From an uncultured Eubacteriales bacterium (GTDB taxonomy: Bacteria > Bacillota > Clostridia > Oscillospirales > Acutalibacteraceae): a stretch of 17,500 bases of DNA. A program made the translations under genes and the position numbers. The stretch covers positions 1 to 17,500 of the forward strand of contig ONWI01000130.1 in assembly GCA_900321515.1 (NCBI GenBank). The letters are read 5' to 3'. Of this stretch, positions 7,799 through 14,689 are shown piece after piece (the stretch's first letter is position 1; each line of letters opens with the position of its first letter). A model generated the notes under the pieces. It was not told where the DNA came from, did not search any database, and worked only from the letters and a program-made list of their open reading frames with translations.

Positions 7799-7846
7799 CG
7801 CGGTGTATCACTTCTTTTGTGGTGGTACGCCGCGGTTTTAGTTTTC
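7799..7846 (+). terminator. Intrinsic terminator after rubrerythrin
   Basis: CGCGGTGTATCAC (7799-7811) can pair over 13 positions with GTGGTACGCCGCG (7822-7834), counting two G-U pairs. The tail GTTTTAGTTTT (7836-7846) follows. It ends about 30 nt before the next start codon, so the peptidase gene downstream must rely on read-through or on a promoter I cannot recognise. Confidence 0.85.
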
Positions 7847-7877
7847 AAAAAATGTCTTTTATGAAGAGGTAATTGAT

Positions 7878-9572
7878 TTGAAAAAATTTAAAGATCTGGA
7901 ATATTCCCGCCCCGACATCGACCGGCTGGAGAATGATTTTCGCTCCTGCATAGAGCGTTTTGAAACCGCCGATTGCTTTGAAACCGCTCACAGGGCTTTT
8001 CTTGACTGGCACACTATTTCTGACGATTTTGAAACAATGTATGTAATTGCCTACATCCGCAACACCGCCAATATGAAGGACGAATTCTACAACGGCGAAA
8101 TAGAATTCTTCAATGAGGCTCTGCCGCGGCTGACGCCGATTATGAAAAAATGGAACATTGCCATGACGGGCAGCAGATTCCGTCCCCAGCTCGAGGAACA
8201 CTACGGAAGACATTATTTCCATGCCGCCGAAGTTGAAAACAGGCTCCTCAACGACGCGATTATTGAGCCGTCCATTGAAGAAAACAATCTCTCCACCGAG
8301 TATTCCAGAACCGCCGCTTCGTGTTCGACGGAATTTCGCCGAGAAACCTGCAATTTTTACGGTCTGCTTCGCCACATGCAATCCACGGACCGCGAGGAAC
8401 GGCGTGAAGCATTCGAGGCATGGGCGGATCTCTACGAGAGCGTTGCGCCAACACTTGACGAGCTTTACGGAAAACTTATCGACGTACGCTGCCGGATATC
8501 CAAGGCACTCGGATTTGACAGCTATCTCGATTATATATATCTTGTCCGCGGACGTTACGACTACGGCGCGAAAGAAGTCGCCGAGTTCCGTGAGGCAGTA
8601 CGGAAGTACATCACCCCCGTCTGCGACAGGATGTACAAAGAACAGGCTCAGCGGCTCGGTGTAGACAAGCTGCGGTTTTACGATGAAATGCTCGTTTTCC
8701 CCGACGGGAACGCAACTCCGATTGGCACTCCGGATGAACTTGTGCGGAAAGCCCGTGAAATGTATGCGGATATTTCACCGGAAACAAAGGAATTTTTCGA
8801 TTTCATGACGGAGTATGAGCTTTTTGATCTCGTTACCCGCGAAAACAAACACCTCGGCGGATATTGCACTTCAATATCCAAGTACAACGCTCCGTTTATT
8901 TTCTCGAATTTCAACGGAACATCCGCCGACGTGGACGTTCTCACCCATGAAGCGGGACACGCATTTGAATTTTATTATGCCTCCCGTCACCTGCCCCTGT
9001 CAGCACTGTCTAATTCAACCAGCGAAATATGTGAGATTCATTCCATGAGTATGGAAATGTTCGCATATCCCTATATGGAGAGCTTCTTCGGAGAAAATGC
9101 AGACAAGTACCGTTATGCCCACTTCACGGAGGCATTAAAAACCATTCCCTATCTTGTCAGTGTCGATGAATTCCAGCACAGAATATTTGAAAATCCCGGA
9201 TCGGGTCCAGCCGACTGGCGCAGATTTTGGAAGGAGACCGAGCAGAAGTACATGCCGTGGCGCGATTACGACGGCAATGAGTTCCTCGAAGGCGGTGCGT
9301 TCTGGATGCAAAAGCAGCACATATTCCTCTACCCCTTCTACTACGTCGATTATGCTCTGGCACAGATGGGGGCGTTTTCGCTCTTCCGCAGAAGAATTGA
9401 AAACGACGGCGCCTGGGAACATTATCTGAAGCTTTGCTCCATAGGCGGAATGTACGGTTACACTGAGACTCTTGAACGTGCGGGCATTCCCATTCCTCTC
9501 AGCGACGAGGTTATAAAAGAAACTGCCGAATTTGCAGAAAAACAGGCCGGGGCATTCAAATCAAAGCTATGA
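7878..9572 (+). CDS. M3-family oligoendopeptidase (PepF-like)
   Basis: This is a cytosolic zinc metallopeptidase that degrades short peptides. The zinc-binding motif HEAGH is at residues 357-361 (H357, E358, H361). The third ligand is probably E386 in SEICEIHSMSMEMF, about 25 residues downstream as is usual in M3. The 564-residue length and the motif-rich C-terminal half (LGGYCTSISKYNAPFIFSNF before the HExxH; the fold's usual YVDYALAQ near the end) fit the M3B/oligoendopeptidase F group. The start is TTG 7878, with AGAGGT 7 nt upstream; no in-frame ATG lies nearby. No signal peptide is seen. It is followed by a bidirectional terminator shared with the convergent lipoprotein gene. Substrate specificity cannot be read from the sequence. 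Confidence 0.92.
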   Translation: MKKFKDLEYSRPDIDRLENDFRSCIERFETADCFETAHRAFLDWHTISDDFETMYVIAYIRNTANMKDEFYNGEIEFFNEALPRLTPIMKKWNIAMTGSRFRPQLEEHYGRHYFHAAEVENRLLNDAIIEPSIEENNLSTEYSRTAASCSTEFRRETCNFYGLLRHMQSTDREERREAFEAWADLYESVAPTLDELYGKLIDVRCRISKALGFDSYLDYIYLVRGRYDYGAKEVAEFREAVRKYITPVCDRMYKEQAQRLGVDKLRFYDEMLVFPDGNATPIGTPDELVRKAREMYADISPETKEFFDFMTEYELFDLVTRENKHLGGYCTSISKYNAPFIFSNFNGTSADVDVLTHEAGHAFEFYYASRHLPLSALSNSTSEICEIHSMSMEMFAYPYMESFFGENADKYRYAHFTEALKTIPYLVSVDEFQHRIFENPGSGPADWRRFWKETEQKYMPWRDYDGNEFLEGGAFWMQKQHIFLYPFYYVDYALAQMGAFSLFRRRIENDGAWEHYLKLCSIGGMYGYTETLERAGIPIPLSDEVIKETAEFAEKQAGAFKSKL

Positions 9573-9576
9573 TTAT

Positions 9577-9623
9577 AAAAAGCCGTTCCGATACTTCCCT
9601 CACGGGAGCCGGAACGGCTTTTT
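9577..9623. terminator. Bidirectional terminator between convergent genes
   Basis: AAAAAGCCGTTCCG (9577-9590) is perfectly complementary to CGGAACGGCTTTTT (9610-9623). Read on either strand the stem ends in a T run. It therefore serves the peptidase gene on the plus strand and the lipoprotein gene on the minus strand, which meet here tail to tail. Confidence 0.95.
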
Positions 9624-9634
9624 ACGTGAAATTG

Positions 9635-10096
9635 TCAGTCTACGCGAGCGTATCTGTAACTGCCATTGCCTGTTTCAAATTCCGATATCCTACTCTCCCC
9701 GCTGTCAACAAATCCCATGTACGGTTTTCCCTCATCGGTGTAGAATACATAAACATTATATCCTGAATCGTCGGCTTCGTAGCGGACATACCCCTGCTGC
9801 TCCGCAGTGCCGCTCGCATAGTACGCGACAAAGCTTCCATCCGCATTTATCAGCACGGAAGCTGCCGTATTGTCGCCGTCTATGAAGTATCTTCCTGCTA
9901 AGCGTTCAATTGGGTCGGAGCGGTCTGTTCCTTCATCCGCAGCAGAACTGACCGAAGTGCTATCTGAATTCTGTCCTGACGAAACAGATGACACTATTTC
10001 TCCGTCTGAACCACATGATGAAATTACAATCAGCAGCGACGCAAGACTGGCAATGAGAATTGCTCTCCCCCATCCTGACTTTAATGAATAATACAC
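9635..10096 (-). CDS. Small secreted lipoprotein, unknown function
   Basis: The product is 153 residues with a lipoprotein signal peptide: a short basic region (SLKSGWGR), a hydrophobic stretch and the lipobox ISSC, so that Cys28 would be lipidated and anchored to the outer face of the membrane. A Ser/Asp-rich low-complexity linker follows, then a small beta-rich domain of about 90 residues (starting RLAGRYFIDGD, ending YRYARVD). It resembles the many small beta-strand lipoproteins of Firmicutes, but I do not recognise a named family. The GTG at 10096 is preferred because AGGAGG (10104-10109) lies 7 nt upstream. The longer reading from GTG 10123 overlaps the preceding gene and has no comparable site. 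It is co-directional with the phosphoesterase gene, 14 nt downstream of it. Confidence 0.75.
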   Translation of the reverse strand: MYYSLKSGWGRAILIASLASLLIVISSCGSDGEIVSSVSSGQNSDSTSVSSAADEGTDRSDPIERLAGRYFIDGDNTAASVLINADGSFVAYYASGTAEQQGYVRYEADDSGYNVYVFYTDEGKPYMGFVDSGESRISEFETGNGSYRYARVD

Positions 10097-10110
10097 AGCT
10101 ATTCCTCCTA

Positions 10111-10818
10111 TTATTTTTCGCACGATGTGCTTAATATGTCTATATCTTCAAACATGAATTGCAGTCTGTGAGTTCTTTTGGATGTGTGAAAATGACCGCA
10201 GTACCACTTTTTATACTCCACACTTTCCTCTATCGTGTCAAGCCATTCCTCTGTACCGGTGTCAACACGGGTCTGATCTATTCCTTTGATAAAAACCTCG
10301 ATTGGCTCATATTTCAACGGGCATGTGTGACTCAGAATTATATCCACCTTCCTGCCGATGCTGTCGAGCTTATTTTCCACATCCTGCCTGATCTCCGGCG
10401 ACGGCTGTTCGTTTTCAAACCAATTCCACCCCTTCGCGAGACGGATATTTTTATCAACGCTGTATGCCCCGCCTATTACTATGCATTTATATCCGTCGAA
10501 ATCATAAACCTCGCCATCTTTTGCGTAAATTATCTTCGGATACTCCTCCTCGTACCAAACCGTGCCGCCCCGGTATTCCTTGGTCTTTATGCCTTCAACC
10601 TGCCACGGTCGCATTTCGTGGTTGCCGTGAATGCAGAATGTCGTAAACGGGAAGCTGTTTACAAAATATTTTCGGCTTGCGTCCCTTTCGTTTCCGTGAT
10701 AGTTGAGCGCGGCGTCTCCCAATATTATCATAACGTCCTCCCACGTTGGTCTCATCCGGGCTGCGAATTCATAATATCTTTGAAAATAGCCGTGAGTGTC
10801 TCCTGTGATATATGTCAT
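10111..10818 (-). CDS. Calcineurin-like metallophosphoesterase
   Basis: This is a cytosolic dinuclear-metal phosphoesterase of 235 residues; its substrate cannot be told from the sequence. The motif series is complete: GDTH (6-9), GDAALN (34-39, where the canonical form is GDxxDRG), GNHE (65-68), SHTCP with H164, and GHFH (208-211). There is no signal peptide or membrane segment. AAAGGG lies 9 nt before ATG 10818. It sits between a terminator-like hairpin (10840-10886) and the lipoprotein gene, so it may form a two-gene unit with the lipoprotein. A possible minus-strand promoter (TTGATA and TATTTT, 17-nt spacer) overlaps that hairpin, but the evidence is weak. A long plus-strand ORF antisense to this gene is a shadow. 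Confidence 0.88.
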   Translation of the reverse strand: MTYITGDTHGYFQRYYEFAARMRPTWEDVMIILGDAALNYHGNERDASRKYFVNSFPFTTFCIHGNHEMRPWQVEGIKTKEYRGGTVWYEEEYPKIIYAKDGEVYDFDGYKCIVIGGAYSVDKNIRLAKGWNWFENEQPSPEIRQDVENKLDSIGRKVDIILSHTCPLKYEPIEVFIKGIDQTRVDTGTEEWLDTIEESVEYKKWYCGHFHTSKRTHRLQFMFEDIDILSTSCEK

Positions 10819-10839
10819 CCGGTTATACCCTTTCTACTG

Positions 10840-10886
10840 AAAAATAATTGGCGACGCTCACAGTATCAAACTGCGAAAACGCCGCC
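10840..10886 (-). terminator. Terminator-like hairpin ahead of the phosphoesterase gene
   Basis: On the minus strand GGCGGCGTTTTCGCAG (10886-10871) pairs with CTGTGAGCGTCGCC (10863-10850), giving 14 pairs with a 2-nt bulge and some G-U pairs. The tail AATTATTTTT (10849-10840) follows. It would end the YwaF/LiaF-like transcript after the palindromic repeat and separate it, at least partly, from the phosphoesterase and lipoprotein genes. Confidence 0.65.
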
Positions 10887-10896
10887 GTACCCGAAT

Positions 10897-11095
10897 GAGC
10901 TTGCTGACGTATCTCCGCGTGTTCGGATGGCGCAAGCTGAACGGTTCAGCTTGCATATATTTTCGCCAAGGCAGCCAAAACCGTTGCAATACTTTTTGCA
11001 TTAACGAGAGAAATTTTCGTTTCCCTTGGATTTCCGGCAAAATATGGCGGAAAATTGCAAGCCACACGTGCGCGGAGAGATACGTCAGCAGGCTC
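10897..11095. repeat. Long imperfect palindrome, copy A of a dispersed repeat
   Basis: The left end GAGCTTGCTGACGTATCTC (from 10897) matches the reverse complement of the right end, GAGCCTGCTGACGTATCTC (from 11095), with one difference. The whole element is about 199 bp and folds back on itself. Its centre holds GCAATACTTTTTGCATTAAC (10985-11004). An extra perfect inverted repeat, 11 bp per arm, lies at 10932-10954. The same core, GCCAAAACCG..GCAATACTTT..ATTAACGAG, recurs at 17462-17498. It codes for no recognisable protein and starts within a few bases of the LiaF-like gene's stop codon. It is MITE- or REP-like, but mobility is not demonstrated. Confidence 0.85.
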
Positions 11096-11100
11096 TAATA

Positions 11101-11790
11101 CTATTTGATATCTACCCCGCCAAAACTGACAGCAACATAAATATGTACTACCGGTGCGCCAGGCATATCGGACGATATATATTTGTTGTCTACACCTCCG
11201 AAGCTGGCAGAGGTCTGCAAATCAACCCTGCAGCCCGACGGAAGAAATATGTCAACTCCTGCAAAAGCTGTATTGATGGATATTGTTACGTCATTGTCTA
11301 TAATTGAGTTGCGCAGATCAAGGTGGCCTGCGCCAAAGGTAACGTCCATGCTGCAACCGGGAAATACCTTGCCATTGTAATCGGGTTTTACCTCCCCAAA
11401 AGAGCCTTCAAAAACGGGTATAGAACCGTCCTGAGGAATCTCGGGGATAGTGAATGTAATGTTTTTTTTGGGGCTTTTCAAAGTATTGAGTATTATACTG
11501 GCGCCGAAAAGGATTATTAACGCCGGAATGATAAACTTTTTTATATCGCCTATAACATCGTTTTGCTGAAGGAACAGCACCGCGCCAAGCGATATCAGAC
11601 ACAGCGATACAAATTTGTTTGCACCGCGTGTAAACAGCATCACAAGACCTGGCAGAATGATAAAAACTGTCCACCAGCCCTTAAAAAACACCGTGAAATG
11701 ATCTATGATTTCAAGCGCTGACAGTGCATATCCCACTCCTATGGCAACAATTATTATTCCTACTATTATCGAAAAAACCTTGCTTTTCAT
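11101..11790 (-). CDS. LiaF-like membrane protein (four TM plus C-terminal beta domain)
   Basis: The 229-residue protein has four predicted membrane segments: about 6-26, 39-53, 61-77 and 86-103. A soluble C-terminal part of about 120 residues follows, rich in short beta repeats such as TFGAGHLDLR, NTAFAGVDIFLP and SFGGVDIK. That layout is typical of LiaF/DUF5668 and cell-wall-active-antibiotic-response proteins. LiaF modulates a LiaRS-type two-component system during envelope stress in Bacillus. No liaR or liaS homologue is present here, so that role is inference. AGGAGGG lies 11 nt before ATG 11790. It follows the YwaF-family gene by 35 nt in the same transcription unit, and the palindromic repeat begins just after its stop. 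Confidence 0.82.
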   Translation of the reverse strand: MKSKVFSIIVGIIIVAIGVGYALSALEIIDHFTVFFKGWWTVFIILPGLVMLFTRGANKFVSLCLISLGAVLFLQQNDVIGDIKKFIIPALIILFGASIILNTLKSPKKNITFTIPEIPQDGSIPVFEGSFGEVKPDYNGKVFPGCSMDVTFGAGHLDLRNSIIDNDVTISINTAFAGVDIFLPSGCRVDLQTSASFGGVDNKYISSDMPGAPVVHIYVAVSFGGVDIK

Positions 11791-11825
11791 TTGATTCTAA
11801 ACCCTCCTGTAATAAATTATTTCCG

Positions 11826-12647
11826 TCATTCGCCTGTCGGTTCAGCTTCCGTGACTGTTGATTCTTCTGAGCTGTCTTCTGAAAATTTCCTGCGGTCGGC
11901 AAGCCAGAATCCTGTGGTTACCAATGCCATATACGGTACCAGTATCACCAGGCTCGGAAGCAGATAAATAAACGGTATCGGTATCAGCTTATAGAACAAC
12001 TCCAGCAACGGATTCCCCACAGGTCTGATTGAATAGAAATAATTTGCCTTTGGATGAAGTCCGGTGTTGATCAGCAGGAGATTTACTAAAAAGACAATAA
12101 ATGTAATTACCGTGATCACGACACAGGTCTTTGGAAGATCACTGAATTTCGGCCGGTACAGTCCGAATGTCACTATTGCCACTGCCATTATTGCCACCAT
12201 GTAATGCGTGCCGAAGTATCCAAGCATTCTCGGCAGGAAAATCGAATAGTGGTCAAATCCAAGACCCGGCATTATTATTGCGAGCGACGCGCAGATGGAG
12301 CCGACAAAAAAACAGAAGCTCATAAGCATTTGCATGTCAAACATGACGGCTACCGGAATAAGCAGCATATTGATGTTGCAGAGATGAAGCGGCAGCTCTC
12401 CCCACCAGTTGAATCCGTTGGTTGTCGCCGCGGTCATTTCATCATAGGCAGTGTCAATGGAAAGGAAGTATTTATAAGCTATAAAGCCTATAAGCGTGAG
12501 AATTGCTGCCGAGGCAATAACTATGCGTCTGGCACGTTCGCTCTTATTGCGCATAATAAGCGTTGCGGCAATAAGCAATGCGACGAAAAACGCCGTCACA
12601 ATAAAAAAAGTAAGATTAAACGGCTTCATTATTGCGAAATTTTCCAT
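11826..12647 (-). CDS. YwaF/TMEM164-family integral membrane protein
   Basis: The 273-residue protein has about seven hydrophobic segments. It shows the family landmarks LPLHLCNIN (C90, with H88 two residues before), a membrane histidine H148 in FGTHYMV, and NYFYSIRPVGNPLLELF (202-218), matching the NYxYxxxxPxNPSLL block of TIGR02206/YwaF proteins. The C-terminus is a short acidic, Ser/Glu-rich cytosolic or surface tail. The eukaryotic relative TMEM164 has been reported to be an acyltransferase acting on ether phospholipids through conserved Cys and His residues. Whether the bacterial proteins do similar chemistry is not known to me. AGGGGAGA lies just before ATG 12647. The gene is first after a consensus promoter (12709-12737) and is followed by the LiaF-like gene. 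Confidence 0.82.
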   Translation of the reverse strand: MENFAIMKPFNLTFFIVTAFFVALLIAATLIMRNKSERARRIVIASAAILTLIGFIAYKYFLSIDTAYDEMTAATTNGFNWWGELPLHLCNINMLLIPVAVMFDMQMLMSFCFFVGSICASLAIIMPGLGFDHYSIFLPRMLGYFGTHYMVAIMAVAIVTFGLYRPKFSDLPKTCVVITVITFIVFLVNLLLINTGLHPKANYFYSIRPVGNPLLELFYKLIPIPFIYLLPSLVILVPYMALVTTGFWLADRRKFSEDSSEESTVTEAEPTGE

Positions 12648-12669
12648 ATCTGCTCTCCCCTACTAAGTG

Positions 12670-12710
12670 CTGAATTAACCGGAAGAAAATGCTCTGCCTG
12701 TTTAATTCAG
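12670..12710 (-). promoter_or_regulatory. 5' leader hairpin of the ywaF-family transcript
   Basis: On the minus strand CTGAATTAA (12710-12702) pairs perfectly with TTAATTCAG (12678-12670) around a 23-nt loop. The stem starts at the last bases of the -10 box, so it would cap almost the very 5' end of the mRNA, upstream of the AGGGGAGA ribosome-binding site. Confidence 0.5.
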
Positions 12711-12737
12711 TATAGCACATCGGATAAAATATGTCAA
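12709..12737 (-). promoter_or_regulatory. Consensus promoter for the YwaF/LiaF-like unit
   Basis: Read on the minus strand, TTGACA (12737-12732), a 17-nt spacer and TATACT (12714-12709) form a near-perfect sigma-A promoter, with a TGC extension directly before the -10. No other -10/-35 pair of this quality lies between the DUF4003 terminator and the gene start. Confidence 0.9.
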
Positions 12738-12798
12738 TAATATCCCGAATAATAAAATATTTTGTATAATATGCAGAATCGAATCTCTCATATCAATT

Positions 12799-12838
12799 AA
12801 AAATACGGAGCAGTTATAATAAAATAACCTGCTCCGTA
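12799..12838 (-). terminator. Intrinsic terminator of the pssA-DUF4003 unit
   Basis: On the minus strand TACGGAGCAG (12838-12829) pairs with CTGCTCCGTA (12813-12804) without mismatch, followed by five T (12803-12799). It lies 27 nt after the DUF4003 stop and about 60 nt before the next minus-strand promoter, so the two minus-strand units are cleanly separated. The stem reads similarly on the plus strand, but no plus-strand gene approaches it. Confidence 0.92.
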
Positions 12839-12865
12839 AATAATTATAACGGTTAACAACCGCAA

Positions 12866-13849
12866 TTATTCTGCATACGACGATCCGGCTGCATCCGCAG
12901 ACGAACTGATTATGATACATATCGCTATCTGCTGAGCCGCAGCCATTGCGATTGCTGAAGCGCTTGATGTTGCCATGGCAGCCTGAGCGGTATCGTAAAG
13001 ATCGGTGGTCAGCATGGCTGCATGCATCAGGCGGGTCTTTTTGTCAAGCCCCAGAAGACCGTACCCCTTCTGCTTGGCGAGAAATCCGTCTATTTCAATA
13101 ATTGTGTCACGGAGTCTCTCTACGTCGTCATCTAATATCGAAACCGCAGCAAGTGTCGAAAGATCCGTATTCACGCCGAATTTTTTACCCGATTCCCTGA
13201 GCGAGTCGTAAAGTTCATTGAGGTGATCCACCTTATTGTGCGCGGTGCCCTTGGTAAGCCCCAGAACATGCGAAACCTTGTGAATGCTGCTCTTGCTCGA
13301 GAATTTGATCTTAAGCAGATCATAGCACTTTTCCATGTCGTCAATAAGATCAGTATTGTCCTTTTCGCTCAGCGCCAGAAGTCCCGCAAGCACGCTGTCC
13401 TGCTCATTGGTGAGGAACGGGTGCTGCTCCTTCATCAGATCGTATATTTCCTTGCCTCTGTTTATTACGCGTTCAAAATCAGCCTGATCAACGTTATCGG
13501 CAAGCATAATCGCAAGCTGGGCGGAGTATTCCGAACGGTTGAATTTCTTCTTGATAACGTTGTAAAAAGAGGAGACCTTTTCAAAATGTGCCAGAGGATC
13601 TTCCTTCATAGAAAGATTGGCCGCAAATGGCGTCATTACATTACCTTTGAGATATGAAAGCATTCCCGATCTTTTTTTGATGATCTTCTTGCATTCCTTC
13701 AGTTTTGCTTCGTCGGCTTTGAATCCGTGGGAGGTAAGAGCGTTTGACGCAACAGGATAGATGAGCAGACTCTCTCCTCTGAATACTTTCTTAATCACGT
13801 CCCGGTTGTAAATGAAGTTCTCACACAACGCTGTAGTTTTTTCGTCCAT
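12866..13849 (-). CDS. DUF4003 family protein, unknown function
   Basis: The 327-residue, mostly helical soluble protein matches what I know of DUF4003 proteins of Firmicutes: an N-terminal LCENFIYNRDVIKKVF, the internal block VIKKKFNRSEYSAQLAIMLA, a later NRGKEIYDLMKEQHPFLTNE, and KFGVNTDLSTLAAVSIL near the end. No catalytic motif is evident. The last 50 residues are unusually rich in Ala and Ser (AMATSSASAIAMAAAQQ and onward) and include a short hydrophobic run, IAICIIISSS, which could be a tail contacting membrane or a partner. AAAGGAG lies 11 nt before ATG 13849. It follows pssA by 46 nt with no terminator between them, so it should be co-transcribed with a phospholipid enzyme. That is the only functional hint. 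Confidence 0.82.
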   Translation of the reverse strand: MDEKTTALCENFIYNRDVIKKVFRGESLLIYPVASNALTSHGFKADEAKLKECKKIIKKRSGMLSYLKGNVMTPFAANLSMKEDPLAHFEKVSSFYNVIKKKFNRSEYSAQLAIMLADNVDQADFERVINRGKEIYDLMKEQHPFLTNEQDSVLAGLLALSEKDNTDLIDDMEKCYDLLKIKFSSKSSIHKVSHVLGLTKGTAHNKVDHLNELYDSLRESGKKFGVNTDLSTLAAVSILDDDVERLRDTIIEIDGFLAKQKGYGLLGLDKKTRLMHAAMLTTDLYDTAQAAMATSSASAIAMAAAQQIAICIIISSSADAAGSSYAE

Positions 13850-13895
13850 GATCAGATTGGCTCCTTTGATTAATTATGAATTCGGACACAAATTA

Positions 13896-14534
13896 TCACA
13901 TCGACTTGCGTACAAGAATCATTGCGACCGCCTCGATCAGTCCCAGCACTACAAGGGCAATCTTGCCCGTCCGCTGCGGCTTCTTGATGTAAACTGGGGT
14001 AATAAATCCTATGCCCACCAGTACGGCGGTTGCCTGATAAAAATATTCGCTTGCCAGCACGCCGCAGGCATCCAGCACATAAATGATCGGCAAAACCAGC
14101 ACTATGGTAGTTACAGGCACTCCAAGATAGCTTTTGCGATGTCCCGACTCCTGCTTCTGTCGGTTTTCCTCAAGCACGTTGAAGTAAGCCAGACGGATAA
14201 CGGCGGCTAATGTGAGAAAAACCGCGGCTATGCCGGATGTTACCTTATTATTCGACAGTGAATAAACAAAAACCCCCGGCGCCATACCAAATCCTACCAG
14301 ATCGCAAAGGGAATCAATTTGTATGCCAAAGCGCTTTTGATCCTCGTCGCGATCCTTCTTTGTGGAAGCCACAGTGCCGTCAAACATATCGCATAGCCCC
14401 GCAAGCATCATAAACCAGATAGAAAGCCAGCTGTTTCCGCCTATTGCCAGAAAAACTGCGACACAGGCTGATATCATTCCCAGATATGTAAGTACAACAG
14501 TATAATTGTAATATCCGATAATTCTGCGGTTCAT
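13896..14534 (-). CDS. pssA: CDP-diacylglycerol-serine O-phosphatidyltransferase (PssA type)
   Basis: This integral membrane CDP-alcohol phosphatidyltransferase condenses CDP-diacylglycerol with serine to give phosphatidylserine, the precursor of phosphatidylethanolamine. The 212-residue protein has several membrane segments and the signature D49xxD52G53xxA56S57 ... G70xxxD74xxxD78. Two features differ from the textbook motif: Ser57 replaces the usual Arg after Ala, and 12 rather than 8 residues separate it from Gly70. The insertion (TKKDRDEDQKRF) is of a kind I recall from other clostridial PssA proteins. Another CDP-alcohol transferase activity cannot be excluded, but the IDSLCDLVGFG block favours PssA. 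No decarboxylase gene (psd) is in the window. GGAGTG lies 7 nt before ATG 14534, and a perfect-consensus promoter drives it. Confidence 0.85.
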   Translation of the reverse strand: MNRRIIGYYNYTVVLTYLGMISACVAVFLAIGGNSWLSIWFMMLAGLCDMFDGTVASTKKDRDEDQKRFGIQIDSLCDLVGFGMAPGVFVYSLSNNKVTSGIAAVFLTLAAVIRLAYFNVLEENRQKQESGHRKSYLGVPVTTIVLVLPIIYVLDACGVLASEYFYQATAVLVGIGFITPVYIKKPQRTGKIALVVLGLIEAVAMILVRKSM

Positions 14535-14644
14535 CTATCAACACTCCGATTTAAAAGTCATTGCTTTTCAAAATGCTACGTTTTGGTATTTTACATCCAA
14601 AGCCTAAAATAATTAAAGGTTTATTCAATATTTAAATGTGACAA

Positions 14645-14664
14645 CATATTGAAATTTCAACATG
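14645..14664. promoter_or_regulatory. 20-bp near-palindrome, candidate operator for both lipid promoters
   Basis: CATATTGAAATTTCAACATG is self-complementary except for one base pair; its centre TTGAAATTTCAA is a perfect 12-bp palindrome. It covers the -35 box of the plus-strand promoter and lies about 20-38 nt into the minus-strand transcript. The size suits a dimeric helix-turn-helix regulator, but I cannot name one. Confidence 0.5.
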
Positions 14665-14678
14665 AAATGGTGTATAAT
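14649..14678 (+). promoter_or_regulatory. Promoter of the flippase-like/PAP2 unit
   Basis: TTGAAA (14649-14654) and TATAAT (14673-14678) are separated by 18 nt. The predicted start is near 14685, about 165 nt before ATG 14851. It lies wholly inside the early transcribed region of the pssA promoter. No better promoter is seen closer to the gene. Confidence 0.65.
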
Positions 14679-14689
14679 ACTGTATGCTT

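Noticed and set aside
8221..8664. Plus-strand ORF of 147 residues within the oligopeptidase gene
   Set aside because: Out-of-frame shadow of a gene with a clear HEAGH zinc motif and full family length.
10159..11004. Plus-strand ORF of 281 residues
   Set aside because: It is antisense to the phosphoesterase gene, whose full motif series lies on the minus strand, and it continues into the terminator and the palindromic repeat. Its length is a by-product of the real gene's composition.
10895..11307. Short plus-strand ORFs across the palindromic repeat
   Set aside because: They arise from the repeat's long open stretches and extend antisense into the LiaF-like gene. No ribosome-binding site or known protein, and the two repeat copies differ by lengths that would break any frame.
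12204..12740. Plus-strand ORF of 178 residues
   Set aside because: Antisense to the YwaF-family gene, basic and low in hydrophobic structure, and it runs through the minus-strand promoter.
13223..13657. Plus-strand ORF of 144 residues
   Set aside because: Antisense to the DUF4003 gene; no start signals or family match.
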